Part shown: piece by piece, positions 12,620 to 24,239 of the stretch
Numbering within the stretch: the stretch's first letter is position 1
Layout: each line of letters begins with the position of its first letter
NCBI RefSeq assembly: GCF_037042905.1
Contig: NC_087252.1
Coordinates: 15,991,201-16,055,200, forward strand
Origin: Lytechinus pictus
Taxonomy: Eukaryota > Echinodermata > Echinoidea > Temnopleuroida > Toxopneustidae
Reading direction: 5' to 3'
DNA: 64,000 bases
The notes under the pieces: model-generated
Told to the model about the DNA's origin: nothing
What the model saw: the letters and a program-made list of their open reading frames with translations, nothing else
The model's database searches: none
Position numbers and translations under genes: made by a program

Positions 12620-13009
12620 GTTGATGTTTTTTAGAGTAAAGGCGATTCTTACATGTGGCATAATGAAGTGCAGTTGCCTGCCTAGTATTACCGTGAACTT
12701 GTTTGTTCTTTCTTAACATTTGCACTAATGCATTATTCGGAAGAGTACCACTTTCGTGATCATACATGAAGCTAATTATATAGAAGATACATCTTCTACC
12801 TTTAGTATATAAAACACGTGTGCACTGTAATCAGGCTGCATCATTGAAAACAATTCTTATCACCCTTTTTTGAGTGACAAGTATCTTTTCTAGTTGGGTT
12901 TTTATATAGACTTACCCCATGCCAAGACTATGTAATGAAGATAAGTCAAAATTAGAGTTGAATACAAAAACTAGCAAAATTTCTTGTGGGACAAAATGTC
13001 TTGTAGATT
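12620..13009. other. Gene-free stretch
   Basis: AT-rich unique-looking sequence with no exon, RNA or repeat signal that I recognise. Confidence 0.4.
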
Positions 13010-13564
13010 CCCGGGGGGGGGGGCACTCCCATTCACGAGTGGATACCATGCGCGACCATGGGGTCTCGAAAAGCACCCTAAACACGTAATTTCCAAATTC
13101 TGAAAATGCACCCCTGGCTTAACAAGTATTGGCGTGTGAAACCGTACCCTTAACAAGTATTGGAAACAAAACGATACTCTTGGCAAATATTCCCTGAAAT
13201 GAACCCCTAAACAAGTACAGGAATGTTTTATTGTTACGGGTCCTTCGGTCGTCGGCGTTACCTTATTTGGTTAAGTACGACCCCACCTTCTACAACTCTT
13301 GCAAATTGGACTCTAAACACGAAGTGTTGGGGATAAAAGGACATCCTTTCTAAAATATTTTAATTTTGTTTTATCATCCCCGCAAATTCTACCCTAAACA
13401 CTAAATTGTCCTAGCGAAATAGATACCCTTTTTTCATTATTTTTGTGTTTTTGACACCCTTATCACGTTACGTACGTAACGTGCCCTCTCGTGAAAAAGA
13501 CATCCCTTTTACGTGTTTTTTGGTCGCACATGGTATCCACTCGTCAATGTAAGTGGCCTCCCGG
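13010..13564. mobile_element. TIR element (family G), uninterrupted copy
   Basis: The left end reads CACTCCCATTCACGAGTGG then ATACCATGCGCGACCA; the right end is the inverted TGGTCGCACATGGTAT then CCACTCGTCAATGTAAGTG. Terminal matches run over about 40 bases including G/C runs. The interior has repeated TTAACAAGTATTGG phrases and no ORF. It is the empty-site reference for the interrupted copy at 48626-51613. Confidence 0.8.
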
Positions 13565-13780
13565 GTGTAGATTACACAAGCATTTCTAGACAAAACTTAA
13601 CAAATATTATTTTAGTGATATTTCCAACTGAAATTCTCATCAATGTGTAAAAGCAAGAAACTTAGTGGAAGTCACACTGATAATGTAAGTGTTTTTTTTA
13701 AAGTAAATGCATGCCCAGGTATTGGGTATTACTAAAAGGATGTCTTTTGAAGATTAAAGACAACTTGATTGCATATGTAT
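13565..13780. other. Gene-free stretch between element G and the LINE relic
   Basis: AT-rich sequence; the part nearest 13780 may be more of the decayed LINE. Nothing is distinguishable. Confidence 0.4.
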
Positions 13781-14290
13781 CCACAAATTAAATGACATTT
13801 TTCATATCTTTTTAATTATTAACCGTTTCTAGCTAAACTTCAGGATCTTTATGAGAATAAAATACACTCGAATCATCCGCAAAAAATAAATTAATGACAA
13901 AACCTCAGATGAATAATTAATTTCATTGAAAAGTAGGGGGCCCAGAAGAGATCGTTGAGGGACCCACATGATACAGCTCGATGATTTGAGTCAATTCCAT
14001 TAAATGATACATACTGATTCCTGTCAGTCAAATAGCTTTTGAACCAGCTTAGGGCGATACTCTTGACTTCATATTGAGACAGCTATCTAATAAGTATTTC
14101 ATGGTCAACGTACAGTATAAAAAGCTTTCGAGAAATCCAAAAATATACCTATTGTATGATGTTGGTCATCTAACATTAAGCTATTTTATCTACCAAATAC
14201 CTATAGTTTTTCTAAGATCACTAATGTCCGAGTAACGAGATATAGGTCTATTATAATCATTTATAGTTTCGCCCTTTTTGTACATTGTAG
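13780..14290 (-). pseudogene. LINE-type (non-LTR) reverse transcriptase fragment, decayed
   Basis: Read on minus in several frames, the segment shows reverse transcriptase blocks in the expected order. These are YKKGE...NRPIS near 14287-14222, LDFSKAF then a shifted TVDHEIL near 14148-14085, LSWFKSYLTDRNQYVSFNG near 14055-13995, a VPQ(R)SLLGPLLF block near 13968-13930 (family form VPQGSILGPLLF), and the catalytic FADD near 13883-13869 in another frame. Stops and at least three frame changes interrupt it, so it encodes nothing functional. These motifs are typical of jockey/CR1-like LINEs. No endonuclease part or 3' end is attached. Clade assignment is not possible from this length. Confidence 0.85.
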
Positions 14291-14554
14291 TCAATGTAAT
14301 CATTCATCGATATTCTATTTGAGCTTTGTGTTACGGGCCCCATATATGTTTCTAGACATGTCCATCAAACCATGTATCGTACTTTTTACTTCTTTTTTTT
14401 GGTAAGCATTAACTTGCCCTGTTAAGGGTAATTGCGGCATAATTCTTTTCTCTTCTCTTAAAGCCTCACTGCCTCTCTCTTCTTTATCTTCATTGCCCTC
14501 AACCCTTTCCTCTTTTCTACATTATTATGTTCAGTCATTGCTTCCTCACATGGG

Positions 14555-14870
14555 TGGAATTCAATCCCAGGAGGGGGGGGGGGGGCGTCCCCCCTACCAG
14601 AAATAGTAAGGGGGGGGGGACAAAATATCAAATGTCCCCTTTTGGTCTTTTTAATGATGTAGAAAAATACATCATTCATAATCGAAATTATACATGCATT
14701 TTCGACTATATGACCTTACATATTTGGTGAAAACCTTTTTTTTTGTTTGCTTGTCATTTTTGGGGGGTTAAAATCAGTTTACATTTTTGGTGATACACTT
14801 CTTTTTTTGCTTGTCAAAGTGTCCAGCCCCTGGCCCCCTCCCTTTGGGGAAAGATTTCCGCCCATGCTTC
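14555..14870. repeat. G-run repeat related to 6180-6400
   Basis: It shares GGGGGGGACAAAATATCAAA, TGTCCCC...TTTTGGTCTTTT, ACATCATTC and AATCGAAAT phrases with 6185-6310, and ends GATTTCCGCCCATGC like the mosaic edge at 12597. It is likely another copy of the same dispersed element. No coding content is seen. Confidence 0.65.
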
Positions 14871-15360
14871 CTCATTCTCCCTATCGTAATCTCTTTTCAA
14901 GCTCCCAACTTAGTTTCTTCTTCAAGATATGAATACTCCATTCCAACCATATGCTATTTCCATAAAATTGTATTTGCATAATTCACATATTTACCACATG
15001 CAATTTGTTAGTACAAATTTGAATTCAATTAAAAAAAATCAGAACTTATAGCATATCCCCTCCTCCCCCTTCTCGCTTTTTTATGAATTTTTTAATGAAT
15101 TGAATTGACTCGTTATAATCCACGGGCACATTATCTCTTACTTTTATTTTTATGTATACTCATTTCATGTTGCCTGTATACTGTTCGTCTAGAACTGATA
15201 ACATGGGCTTATTGTAATTGTTTTCCTTTTTATGAATAAAATTTATATATTCATTTTTATATTTATATATATATATATTATTAGAGTTTAGACCCTCCCG
15301 ATGCACTCACCCCCTCCCTCCCTGTCTTTCTTTCAAGTATATCTCTCACTATCACAAATT
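14871..15360. other. Gene-free AT-rich stretch
   Basis: Contains short TA repeats near 15255-15280 and nothing else recognised. Confidence 0.4.
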
Positions 15361-15397
15361 TCTCTCTCATGATACAGCCCTCTGTGGATACACAATC

Positions 15398-15545
15398 ATA
15401 TACACACACACACACGCAAGCATATCTTTAATGATACACTCACAAACACACCACACGCATGCATTCGCAAGGTTGTATAAATGTACATATTCATACGTCA
15501 TGTATACACAAACCCAGGCACACACTGGCACCCCCACGCACCCTT
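15398..15545. repeat. CA-rich microsatellite region
   Basis: Interrupted CA runs (15401-15416 and scattered to 15545) with ACACGCA variants. The frames across it are low complexity. Confidence 0.75.
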
Positions 15546-15559
15546 CTCTCAATCCCTTT

Positions 15560-17310
15560 CCCACTTTTCACAATGCACTGTAAGAATAATCAAATTCACA
15601 TAATATTTTTCTTCAGCTGTATGAAACAGGTTTATTACAAAAGCATGCACCATCCTTATTATATAAAACTCTCTTTACAACACGAAAATACCCACACAAG
15701 AAAATATGAAATGAGCAATGAGCCAGGTTCGTAATATAAGAAATGGAATAATTCTAACAAAAATGGCTTTACATGAACAACATTTAGTTTAATTGTGTTT
15801 TGACTACTGTGACTGGTAAAATCTGAGAAATTAGTTTACCTCCCCTCCAATGAAATGAAAAATGTTTCAATTTATAACACACAAATTGAACTAGTAACTC
15901 CAATCCAATTATTTACTTTCTTATTCATTTCATTTTTTAATTTTTATTTATATATTTTCATTATGATTCCTTTTTTTTTGGGGGGGGGGGAGGGGGGGGG
16001 GTAATACAAAAATCAATTTATAGTTCCTGTGGTGTAAATAATACATTATAAATTGTAATACTGTACCGAGATAATACTAAAAAAAGTATTCTGGACTAAA
16101 AAACATCCACCCAACAATACTGTAGTAATTGCTCCTATCATTATCTACCTTCATTTTGGCTCAAGTTATGAGTTGGTACACACTACCAAATCAAGCTTCC
16201 AAAGAGCCAAGTTAAACCATAGTGAAGGGCTTTGAGCAGTAGTAAGATTGATAAAGTGCTATGTAAATGCAAATTATTATTTTTATTGTTCTTATTATGA
16301 TTGACCCGAGTAAGACTGGAGGAGGGTTAGGGTTAGAAATTTGGGGGCCTTATTTAGTTCATAAGAGCAAACTTTTCATTTTAAGCACAAAGTAGCATAA
16401 TCAATTAGTAATGAGATTATGCCACGGGCAACACGCATCACATCGCGTAGTGGATGGCCGAAAACACAAGCGGGTGAGCTGAATGAGCACCCCAATCTTC
16501 TTGGGTATCAAAATAGCTGTCATTTTAGAGTGGACACTACAGGACATGTTTTAAACAAGAACATGGTGTAAAGGCACTTCATACACCGTGCGGTTGTAAT
16601 TGTCTATTTGGCATTCCATAATTTTATCGTCTACGAAGATTGTAATTTTTGGCCCAAAACTGGGGCACGTTATGGCGATGGAAAAGGAATTGCATCGTTA
16701 ATCGGCATATTATTTATGCCTGCCTGAGACTTTGGTAACAAGTGGCACAGTGGTAAGCATAAATAGAACTTTTAGGTTTAATTTCAAGAGAACTCGCTCA
16801 GTATGCATACAGCAATCAGTGTTATCCTACTGTAGAACTTCAATAGCTCGTGTATCAGATTGATGCATTGTACGCATAGTGTGCAGGTCTTTGTGTAGTA
16901 CTATAATTATGAATATTTGTTTGTATGGAAATATACAGAAACTCTTAATCAGTATCGAATTTATTGTGTAATGATAACTCAACTAGATTAAACTCAAACC
17001 TCAGTCCTGAGGAAATAAGCACTCAAATACGCCAAAACTTGATATAAGATGGTTGACATTACATTTATTGCTCACATAACATTTTTGCAATTACATTGTC
17101 TATTTAAGCTGTTTTGGACACCCATTGTATACAGTTAAATACATTTACAAATATTCCTTATTTGTAGGATATCAGTTTAGAGTTTATTTCTAATTTTCAC
17201 AACACTTAGTGTATTAAATACTGGACAGTATTGCTATTATGATAATTTAAGTCCAATTACTTTAAATTGAAGTTAATTGTTATTCACCTTAGTATAATGT
17301 TTAGACTCAT
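15560..17310. other. Gene-free stretch, 1.75 kb
   Basis: Contains a G run at about 15979-16001 and otherwise unique-looking AT-rich sequence. I see no coding exon, RNA gene or element boundary. Confidence 0.4.
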
Positions 17311-17315
17311 AATAC

Positions 17316-17419
17316 AGTGGAACCTTATTATTAAAGGCACTGATGTGGCAGACTTTACCTATAACAATGTATCTTCTCTCGTCCCAAGTGCCTCGTTATA
17401 ATGCAGTTGCACTGTAACA
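17316..17419. mobile_element. Short TIR element with TACAGTG ends
   Basis: It begins ACAGTGGAACCTTATTATTA and ends in the reverse complement of TACAGTGCAACTGCATTATA. The ends match imperfectly in inverted orientation. The form resembles pogo/mariner termini; with about 100 bases it can only be a non-autonomous remnant. Confidence 0.5.
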
Positions 17420-17929
17420 TGCTTTGATATGATGATATACTTATGTTGGATTTTGTTCATTTGTTTGTTTGTTTATAGTTTTTACGGGAATCTAAGGAAC
17501 AAAGTGAATCAGCAAGCCAAAGAGTCAGCTTTGACCATAATGAAGAGACTAGATTCAATAAAGCTGTTTTGACTATTGTTTACCCAGTATGAGAACACGT
17601 GCGAGCTTTCGTTTGTTTGTCGTCGTAGTCCGGGCAGGCACACATGGGAATCCTAGACAGAGAAATCAGGTGGTTTGAGAATCCAGGAGGTAGTTTACGG
17701 TTTCAGCTTTCAAACGTCTGGGGTGGGATTCTACAAAAAGTTCAGAACCGTTCTCAAACTCCCTCCCAGAGAACCAAGCAACGCTACAGTTCACTGATTT
17801 TTTTTTAGCGAAGTCACTTTTGGTTGGTGGGACATCGCAACCATAGAGGATTGTGAGTTTCTTCTAATTGGCAAATCGTCATTTTTTCAGTATAAAATTC
17901 GTAACTGACTGTGTCTAATACATAATCGT
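17420..17929. other. Sequence downstream of the finger array
   Basis: No exon is recognised. If gene 1 ran through the decayed fingers, its 3' untranslated region or termination site would fall here, but no clear polyadenylation context was identified. Confidence 0.35.
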
Positions 17930-19172
17930 CTCTTTTAGGAAAATCTCACAATGAGAAAAAAATCTAGGGGTTTTCTCCTGTGTGTGTGTCCTTAAATGAC
18001 GTGTATGACAGCTCTGTTTACAAAATCCATTTTCACAGTGAGAGCAACAATAAGGTTTTTTTTTTCTGTAGCATGTATTCTTATATGAGTTGTAAGATCA
18101 CTCTTTTTAGCAAATACCTTTCCTAAATACGATCAAATAAAGGGTTATTCTCGTGTATATGTGTTCTTAAATGATGGATAAGATTGCCCTTTTTAGCAAA
18201 CCTCTTTCCACAAGGAGGGCAAATATAGGGTTATTCTTCTGTGTGTGTTCTCATATGACGGGTAAGATTGCCCTTTAGAGCAAACCTCTTCTCACAATGA
18301 GGGCAGATATAGGGTTATTCTTCTGTGTGTGTTCTCATATGACGGGTAAGATTGCCCTTTAGAGCAAACCTCTTCTCACAATAAGAGCAAATATACGGTT
18401 TTTCTCCTGTGTGTGTTCGTATGTGATAGGCAAGATCAATCTTTTTAGCAAATCCTTTCTCACAATGAGTGCAAATATAGGATTTTTCTCCTGTGTGTGT
18501 TCTTATGATGGATAAGATCACCATTTTAAGCATATCTCTTCTCACAATGAGAGCAGATACAGGGTTTTCTCCTAAGTGTGTTATAACATTTGTAAGAATG
18601 GAATTTCAGTAAATCTCTTCTCACAATGAGAGCAATGATGTGGTTTTTCTCCCGTGCGTTTCATATATGACGGGTATGAGCGGACTTGTCAGTAAATCTC
18701 TTCTTACAATGAGAGCAAATATAGGGTTTTTCTCCTGTGTGTTTTCTTATATGTCGGGTAAGATCGCCCTTTTGAGAAAATCTCTTCCCACAAAGAGAGC
18801 AGATATAGGTTTTTTTTCCTGTGTGTGTTCTTATATGATGGGTAAGATATGAATTTTTACTTTTTTTTTTACCAAATTCCATTTCACAGCAGGATTTGAA
18901 TATAGGGGTTTTTATCCAGTGTGTGTTCTAATATGACGGGTAAGATCCCTTTTTTTTTTTAGCAAATCCCTTTTGACAGTGGGAGTATATATAAGGTTTT
19001 ACTCCAGTATGTGTTCTCTAATATGATTTTTAAGAACGGTCTTGTGAGTAAATCTCTTTTCACAATGAGAGCAATGATGAGGTTTTTCTCCTGTGTGTGT
19101 TCTTATATGATAGGAAAGATGACTCTTGCTAGAAAATCCTTTCTCACAATAAAAGCATTGATAAGGTTTTTC
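17930..19172 (-). pseudogene. Decayed C2H2 zinc-finger modules continuing the array
   Basis: Immediately past the stop at 19173-19175 the frame continues with EKPYQC...CEKGFSSKSHLSYHIRTH and another finger, then breaks by a two-base insertion in the HIRTH region near 19018. Farther on, finger modules persist in pieces: 18661-18882 (about two and a half fingers) and 18315-18545 (two good fingers). Frame slips at A-runs (18950-18960 and 18855-18870 on plus) and stops inside linkers (THTEE-stop-PYIC at about 18315 and 18229) break the rest. About 13-15 modules are recognisable. Two neighbouring modules at 18229-18315 and 18315-18400 are near-identical duplicates including the same nonsense change. 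The block is either 3' UTR or untranscribed relic; the finger code has clearly been released from selection. Confidence 0.85.
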
Positions 19173-21952
19173 TCAAGTATGTGTTCTAATATGATTTGTA
19201 AGATTGACCTTGGTAGAAAATCTCTTCTCACAATGAGAGCAACGATAAGATTTTTCTCCTGTGTGTGTTCTTATGTGACAACGAAGAGTACTCTTTTGAG
19301 AAAATGTTTTCCCACAAAGAGAGCAACTATAGGGTTTTTCTCCAGTATGTGTTCTAAAATGACAGGTAAGACTGACCTTTGTAGCAAACCTCTTCTCACA
19401 AAGAGAGCAAATATAGGGTTTTTCTCCTGTGTGTGTTCGTATATGATGGGTAAGATCAGTCTTTTTAACAAATCCCTTCTTACAATGAGTGCAAATATAG
19501 GGTTTTTCTCCTGTGTGTGTTCTAACATGATATGTAAGACTGACCTTGTTAGAAAATCTCTTGTCACAATGAGAGCAACGATAAGGTTTTTCTCCTGTGT
19601 GTGTTCTTATATGACGGATAAGATTACTCTCTCGAGAAAATCCCTTCCCACAATGAGAGCAAATATAGGGTTTTTCTCCCGTGTGTGTTCTTATATGACA
19701 GATAAGGTTACTCCCTAGAGAAAATCTCTGACCACAATGAGAGCAAATATAGGGTTTCTCTCCAGTGTGTGTTCTGATATGATTTGTAAGACTGGGCTTG
19801 GTAGAAAATCTCTTCTCACAATAAGAGCATTGATAAGGTTTTTCTCCAGTATGTGTTCTAATATGATTTGTAAGAGCGGTCTTGTGATTAAATCTCTTTT
19901 CACAATGAGAGCAATGATGAGGTTTTTCTCCAGTATGTTTTCTTATATGACTTCTAAGAGTGGACTTGTCAGTAAATCTCTTCTCACAATGAGAGCATTG
20001 ATAAGGTTTTTCTCCTGTGTGTGTTCTTATATGACAAGAAAGATTACTCTTTTGAGAAAATCCTTTCCCACAATGAGAGCAAATAAAGGGTTTTTCTCCA
20101 GTATGTGTTCTAATATGAGAGGTAAGTCTGACCTTTGTAGCAAACCTCTTCTCACAATGAGAGCAAATATAGGGTTTTTCTCCTGTGTGTGTTCGTACAT
20201 GCTGGGTAAGATCAATCTTTTTAACAAATCCCTTCTCACAATGAGAGCAACGATAAGGTTTTTCTCCTGTGTGTGTTCTTATATGACAGATAAGATAACT
20301 CTCGTGAGAATATCTCTTACCACAATTAGAGCAAATATAGGGTTTTTCTCCTTTATGAGTTCTAATATGATTTGTAAGATCGCTCTTTTGAGAAAATCCC
20401 TTGTCACAATAAGAGCAATGATGAGGTTTTTCTCCAGTATGTTTTCTTATATGACTTTTTAGAGTGGACTTGTCAGTAAATCTTTTCTCACAATGAGAGC
20501 ATTGATAAGGTTTTTCTCCTGTGTGTGTTCTTATATGACAAGAAAGATTACTCTTTTGAGAAAATCCTTTCCCACAATGAGAGCAAATATAGGGTTTTTC
20601 TCCAGTATGTGTTCTAATATGACGGGTAAGACTGACCTTTGTAGCAAACCTCTTCTCACAATGAGAGCAAATATAGGGTTTTTCTCCTGTATGAGTTCTA
20701 ATATGATTTGTAAGATCGCTCTTTTGAGAAAATCCCTTGTCACTATGAGAACTATAAGATTCTTCTCCATTGTGTGTGCTCATATGGGTTATAAGATTGG
20801 CCTTGGTAGAAAATCTCTTCTCACAATAAGAGCATTGATAAGGTTTTTCTCCAGTATGTGTTCTAATATGATTTGTAAGAGCGGTCTTGTGATTAAATCT
20901 CTTTTCACAATGAGAGCAATGATGAGGTTTTTCTCCAGTATGTTTTCTTATATGACTTCTGAGAGTGGACTTGTCAGTAAATCTTTTCTCACAATGAGAG
21001 CATTGATGAGGTTTTTCTCCTGTGTGTGTTCTTATATGACAAGAAAGATTACTCTTTTGAGAAAATCCTTTCCCACAATGAGAGCAAATAAAGGGTTTTT
21101 CTCCAGTATGTGTTCTAATATGACGGGTAAGACTGACCTTTGTAGCAAACATCTTCTCACAATGAGAGCAAATATAGGGTTTTTCTCCTGTGTGGGTTCT
21201 TATATGACAGATAAGATAACTCTCTTGAGAAAATCCTTTCCCACAATGAGAGCAAATAAAGGGTTTTTCTCCTGTGTGTGTTCTTATATGACAAGAAAGA
21301 TTACTCTTTTGAGAAAATCCTTTCCCACAATGAGAGCAAATAAAGGGTTTTTCTCCAGTATGTGTTCTAATATGACAGGTAAGACTGACCTTTGTAGCAA
21401 ACCTCTTCTCACAATGAGAGCAAATATAGGGTTTTTCTCCTGTGTGTGCTCGTACATGCTGGGTAAGAAAAATCTTTTTAACAAATCGCTTGTCACAATG
21501 AGAGCAACGATAAGGTTTTTCTCCTGTGTGTGTTCTTATATGACAGATTAGATAACTCTCTTGAGAAAATCTCTTACCACAATGAGAGCAAATATAGGGT
21601 TTTTCTCCTGTATGAGTTCTAATATGATTTGTAAGATCACTCTTTTGAGAAAATCCCTTGTCACTATGAGAACTATAAGATTCTTCTCCAGTGTGTGTGC
21701 TCATATGGGTTATAAGATAATCCCTACATTCAAAATTCTTATGACAATGGGGGCACTTGAAGCATCTGTCTCCAACCTCTGTCAAAATATGACTAGCAAA
21801 CTCAACTTCCCTAGAGTGTGTTTTATGATGTAGAACTAAAGAATTCTCATCTGGAAACGTCTTATTGCATTGTAAACACTGATGGGACTCATCTTCACTG
21901 CATTCCGTTATTGATGATTGTCTCATGTCCACTCCATCCAAAAGATCTTTAT
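19173..21952 (-). CDS. C2H2 zinc-finger protein, apparent terminal coding exon (32 finger modules)
   Basis: The exon encodes a long tandem C2H2 array, presumably a nuclear DNA-binding regulator; the target is unknown. A splice acceptor (T-rich tract then TTCCAG) precedes 21952, and translation runs with no stop for 925 codons. The first in-frame ATG is at 21926, but the acceptor and open frame upstream argue that coding continues from an earlier exon in phase 1. Fingers 1 (CLQCNKTF) and 2 (CPHCHKNF) are divergent; the rest follow C-S-x-C...[10 protein letters not shown]. Modules 3 and 14 have both zinc-binding cysteines changed to serine (SYSSHSDKGF), leaving 30 intact. Finger order shows higher-order repetition of blocks: SQKSDL, SQESYL, VKKIxL, ATKVSL, SQKSNL, TDKSTL, NHKTAL, STKxxL. 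The exon ends where a linker Gly codon (GGA in other modules) is TGA, so the stop looks recent and fingers continue beyond it. No KRAB, BTB or SCAN domain is visible here. Confidence 0.9.
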
Positions 21953-22440
21953 CTGGAAGAAAAAAAAATCATCTTGTTCAAATCGTAAAAACATTAAGAC
22001 CAAAGTAAAACAGCTCTCATCTAAAGATTTTTTTTTTCCAATTTGTTGATGGTGTGTTATCATGTCAACACTAAGACACAATGCATCTATCCTTTAAAGG
22101 ACCTTTGAAAGAGCAAAAATTGGCAAGGTCTTACAGCAGTCTTCAAGATAACTGAAATATGTCATTTTCTGTGGAATGGCTCAGAAAGACCCCTCAAAGA
22201 ATTCTGAAAGACTGATGGATATTTCTTGTCTTTTTGGTCTTTGACTAGTCCTATATAGATCTTTGAACAGTCTTTAACCATAAATAAACTGGGCTATTTC
22301 AACGCCTAAGAAGACTGGGGGGGGGGGGGTAGTCTGCAGGCACAGACCCTGATTGGAATTTTGATCAACAAGTGTGCCTCCATGCAAAGACTAGCACAAA
22401 CCAAACTTGCTGTACCAATACATACACTGAAAACTTTTCC
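21953..22440 (-). other. Intron sequence upstream of the finger exon
   Basis: An acceptor AG is at 21953-21954 with a T-rich tract. The 22080-22290 stretch shares phrases such as GAAAGACT...TCTTTGAACAGTC with 34250-34370 and 47505-47660, so it is a dispersed repeat. A G run lies at 22317-22330. No coding seen. Confidence 0.5.
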
Positions 22441-22682
22441 GAGTCCGAGATGGGTCAGTCGACTCACTTGCAGTGAGTAATTTGCTTTGACACATTTATA
22501 CGCGTCCATTTACACAATCCCCGACAGCAGCGACCCACGCGTGATGAGTCATTCCATAATTAACCGGCAGAAACGACCCATGTGTGGCGAGACCAGGCGA
22601 GTCGATACATTTGTCTGTGAGTTTCTTGACTCATTCAAAAACCAAAGTGAGTCACACATACGATGCAGAATTGTGATTGGTC

Positions 22683-22766
22683 AAAAGTAAAAAATGTGGA
22701 TGCGCGCGCACGCACGTCGCGTCGATCGTCGATATATATGCATCCGTTGGCCATTTTGAACCGTAC
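22683..22766 (+). promoter_or_regulatory. Candidate promoter: CpG-dense segment, TATA-like run and GCCATTTT element
   Basis: A CG-dense stretch (22700-22730, many CG dinucleotides in an AT-rich region) is followed by TATATATG at 22733 and GGCCATTTTG at 22749. These lie just before an ATG at 22767. GCCATTTT is the core bound by YY1-type factors near many animal start sites. Promoter status is inferred from composition and position. Confidence 0.4.
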
Positions 22767-22819
22767 ATGGCTGACCAGACAGAGGAAGGATCTGGCATTC
22801 TGGGCGGGAGTTTAAACAG
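22767..22819 (+). CDS. Candidate short first coding exon
   Basis: ATG at 22767 opens MADQTEEGSGILGGSLN, then CAG is followed by GTAAAT, a plausible donor, leaving phase 2. It follows the CpG-dense promoter-like stretch. I could not find a phase-2 acceptor leading to an open frame at the nearest candidates (26461 and 26519 both run into stops). The link to the 26.6-28.9 kb exons is therefore unproven, and this could belong to another transcript. Confidence 0.35.
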
Positions 22820-23502
22820 GTAAATTCTACATTTTAAGAGTCTATGTTTATATGAATAGGGAATGCGAATGCATCAGCAAATTCCAGTTAGTCCGTTAGG
22901 TACAAAATGGAATTTTCATGACAAGTATTTTTCTTTAGAAAACCTTGTCACTTGTGCTTCGACTATAGTTTGTAACTGTAAGTTTAACTTTTCGCGGGTA
23001 CGGTCTATACACGCGCTACTCCTAATGCATACGGTATGGAGCCCAAATAATGCATTCACTTAACAAGCCACAAAAGGCACCGTGACTACACAAACGTGTT
23101 TGAGTTCAAACTTCAAAATACTTCATTTTACGGCTGGAGAAAGCCAGAAGCAGCCAAGGTGTCAAAAGTATGATTGAAATTAAGCTAATCAGTGTAGGCC
23201 TAGACTTTGTTAAAGACCTAACGTTAAATGTAAGTTAGGCCAAGTTCTAAGTAGATCTAGGGCTAGGCCTAACGTTAGTCTACATGCAGAATTTCTCGTG
23301 ATACTCACAACCGGACCGCCGGCCAGATACATGTACATGATGTATCATGTACTTTAGCTAGCGCCGGCGCCTATAGACCTACATAGTACATGTATGATGT
23401 GTCATGTGTGCTTGATAGTACACATGGTCTAGATCTACATACACACACACACACACACCCTCACCCACAGACAGAGCCCAGTGCATGTGTGTATAGCAGG
23501 GG

Positions 23503-23634
23503 CCGCGGAACGGTTTTGAAAGTGGGGGGGGGGGGGGGCTGACCATGCTAAAAATCACAATCATATGGTCATTTTTACGTTTTTGTACACGGTTTTGGAA
23601 AAAAGTGGGGGGGCTGAAGCCCCCCCGGTTCCGC
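23503..23634. mobile_element. Very short TIR element with CAGGGGCCGCGGAAC ends
   Basis: The sequence begins CAGGGGCCGCGGAACGGTTT and ends GGTTCCGCGGCCCCTG. It is flanked on both sides by TATAG. The interior is a G run, a repeated CGGTTTTG phrase and a C run. The CAGGGG terminus resembles hAT ends, but the direct flank repeat is 5 rather than 8 bases, so the superfamily is uncertain. Coordinates are accurate to a few bases. Confidence 0.6.
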
Positions 23635-24239
23635 GGCCCCTGTATAGTGTGCGCATATTAGCAAATTGGTAGGCAGGAGAGTCAATTCTCAAGCAGGGTA
23701 GAGTAATTCAGTCACTTGTAAAGATAATCCAAACGGTGTCCAATTTTAGCATTTTCTGTTCGAAGAGAAAAAAAAAACTAGACTATCTACTACTAACTGC
23801 AATATTAAAAGTTAGCAAACATGTTTCCTGTTTGACATCACATTTTCTCTGATGAGGCTGACACCCCTATCCAAAATGGAAGTTTATTGAACCTGAATAT
23901 TGAGCCATCTTAATTTTATCATAGTTACTAAATTTCCAGCAGCTATGGGTGGATAATGGATCTAATTCTAAATGATATGCAAGTCAATAAAATGTTCTTT
24001 CTTCTAACTAAAATGCATTTGTAAGAAGTTATTTATTTTTTTTTTTATTATTTTTTTTTTTAAAGAATAACTGTTTTTTAGCATTGCCATTGCCATTGGT
24101 GTGTATATCCTTCATCCTCCCAAGGAATTATTGGGCCATTGTCTTTTGTTCTAATCCCAGCCTTTCCAATCACACGTCCCCATTCATGAGTTCTGCACTA
24201 AATATAGATCCAGATTAGGGTCTAGGCTCTACTCAAGGT

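Larger units (their letters stand above)
6172..12620. repeat. Large repeat mosaic with G-runs, periodic GCGCTCGC motif and purine/pyrimidine blocks
   Basis: The edges carry mirrored sequences: GGGCGGAAATCCC near 6173 and GAGATTTCCGCCCCTGAG near 12597, plus a CAGATCCAGG near 6393 and GGCTGGATCCGCCC near 12562. Between them, a motif close to GCTCGCGCTTTGCGCTCGCA recurs roughly every 90-200 bases on plus at 6580-7440 and 11650-12420, and in reverse (GAGCGCGAAGCGCGAGC) at 8610-9985. The interior holds two minisatellite blocks, G/C-run repeats (8015-8320) and a long pyrimidine tract. No protein signal is seen; long frames here are simple-sequence artefacts. Confidence 0.6.

Noticed and set aside
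19011-19718. Plus-strand frames with repeated [15 protein letters not shown] text (also 19737-20462 and 20493-21551)
   Set aside because: They are antisense translations of the zinc-finger array; their periodicity is that of the 84-base finger unit.
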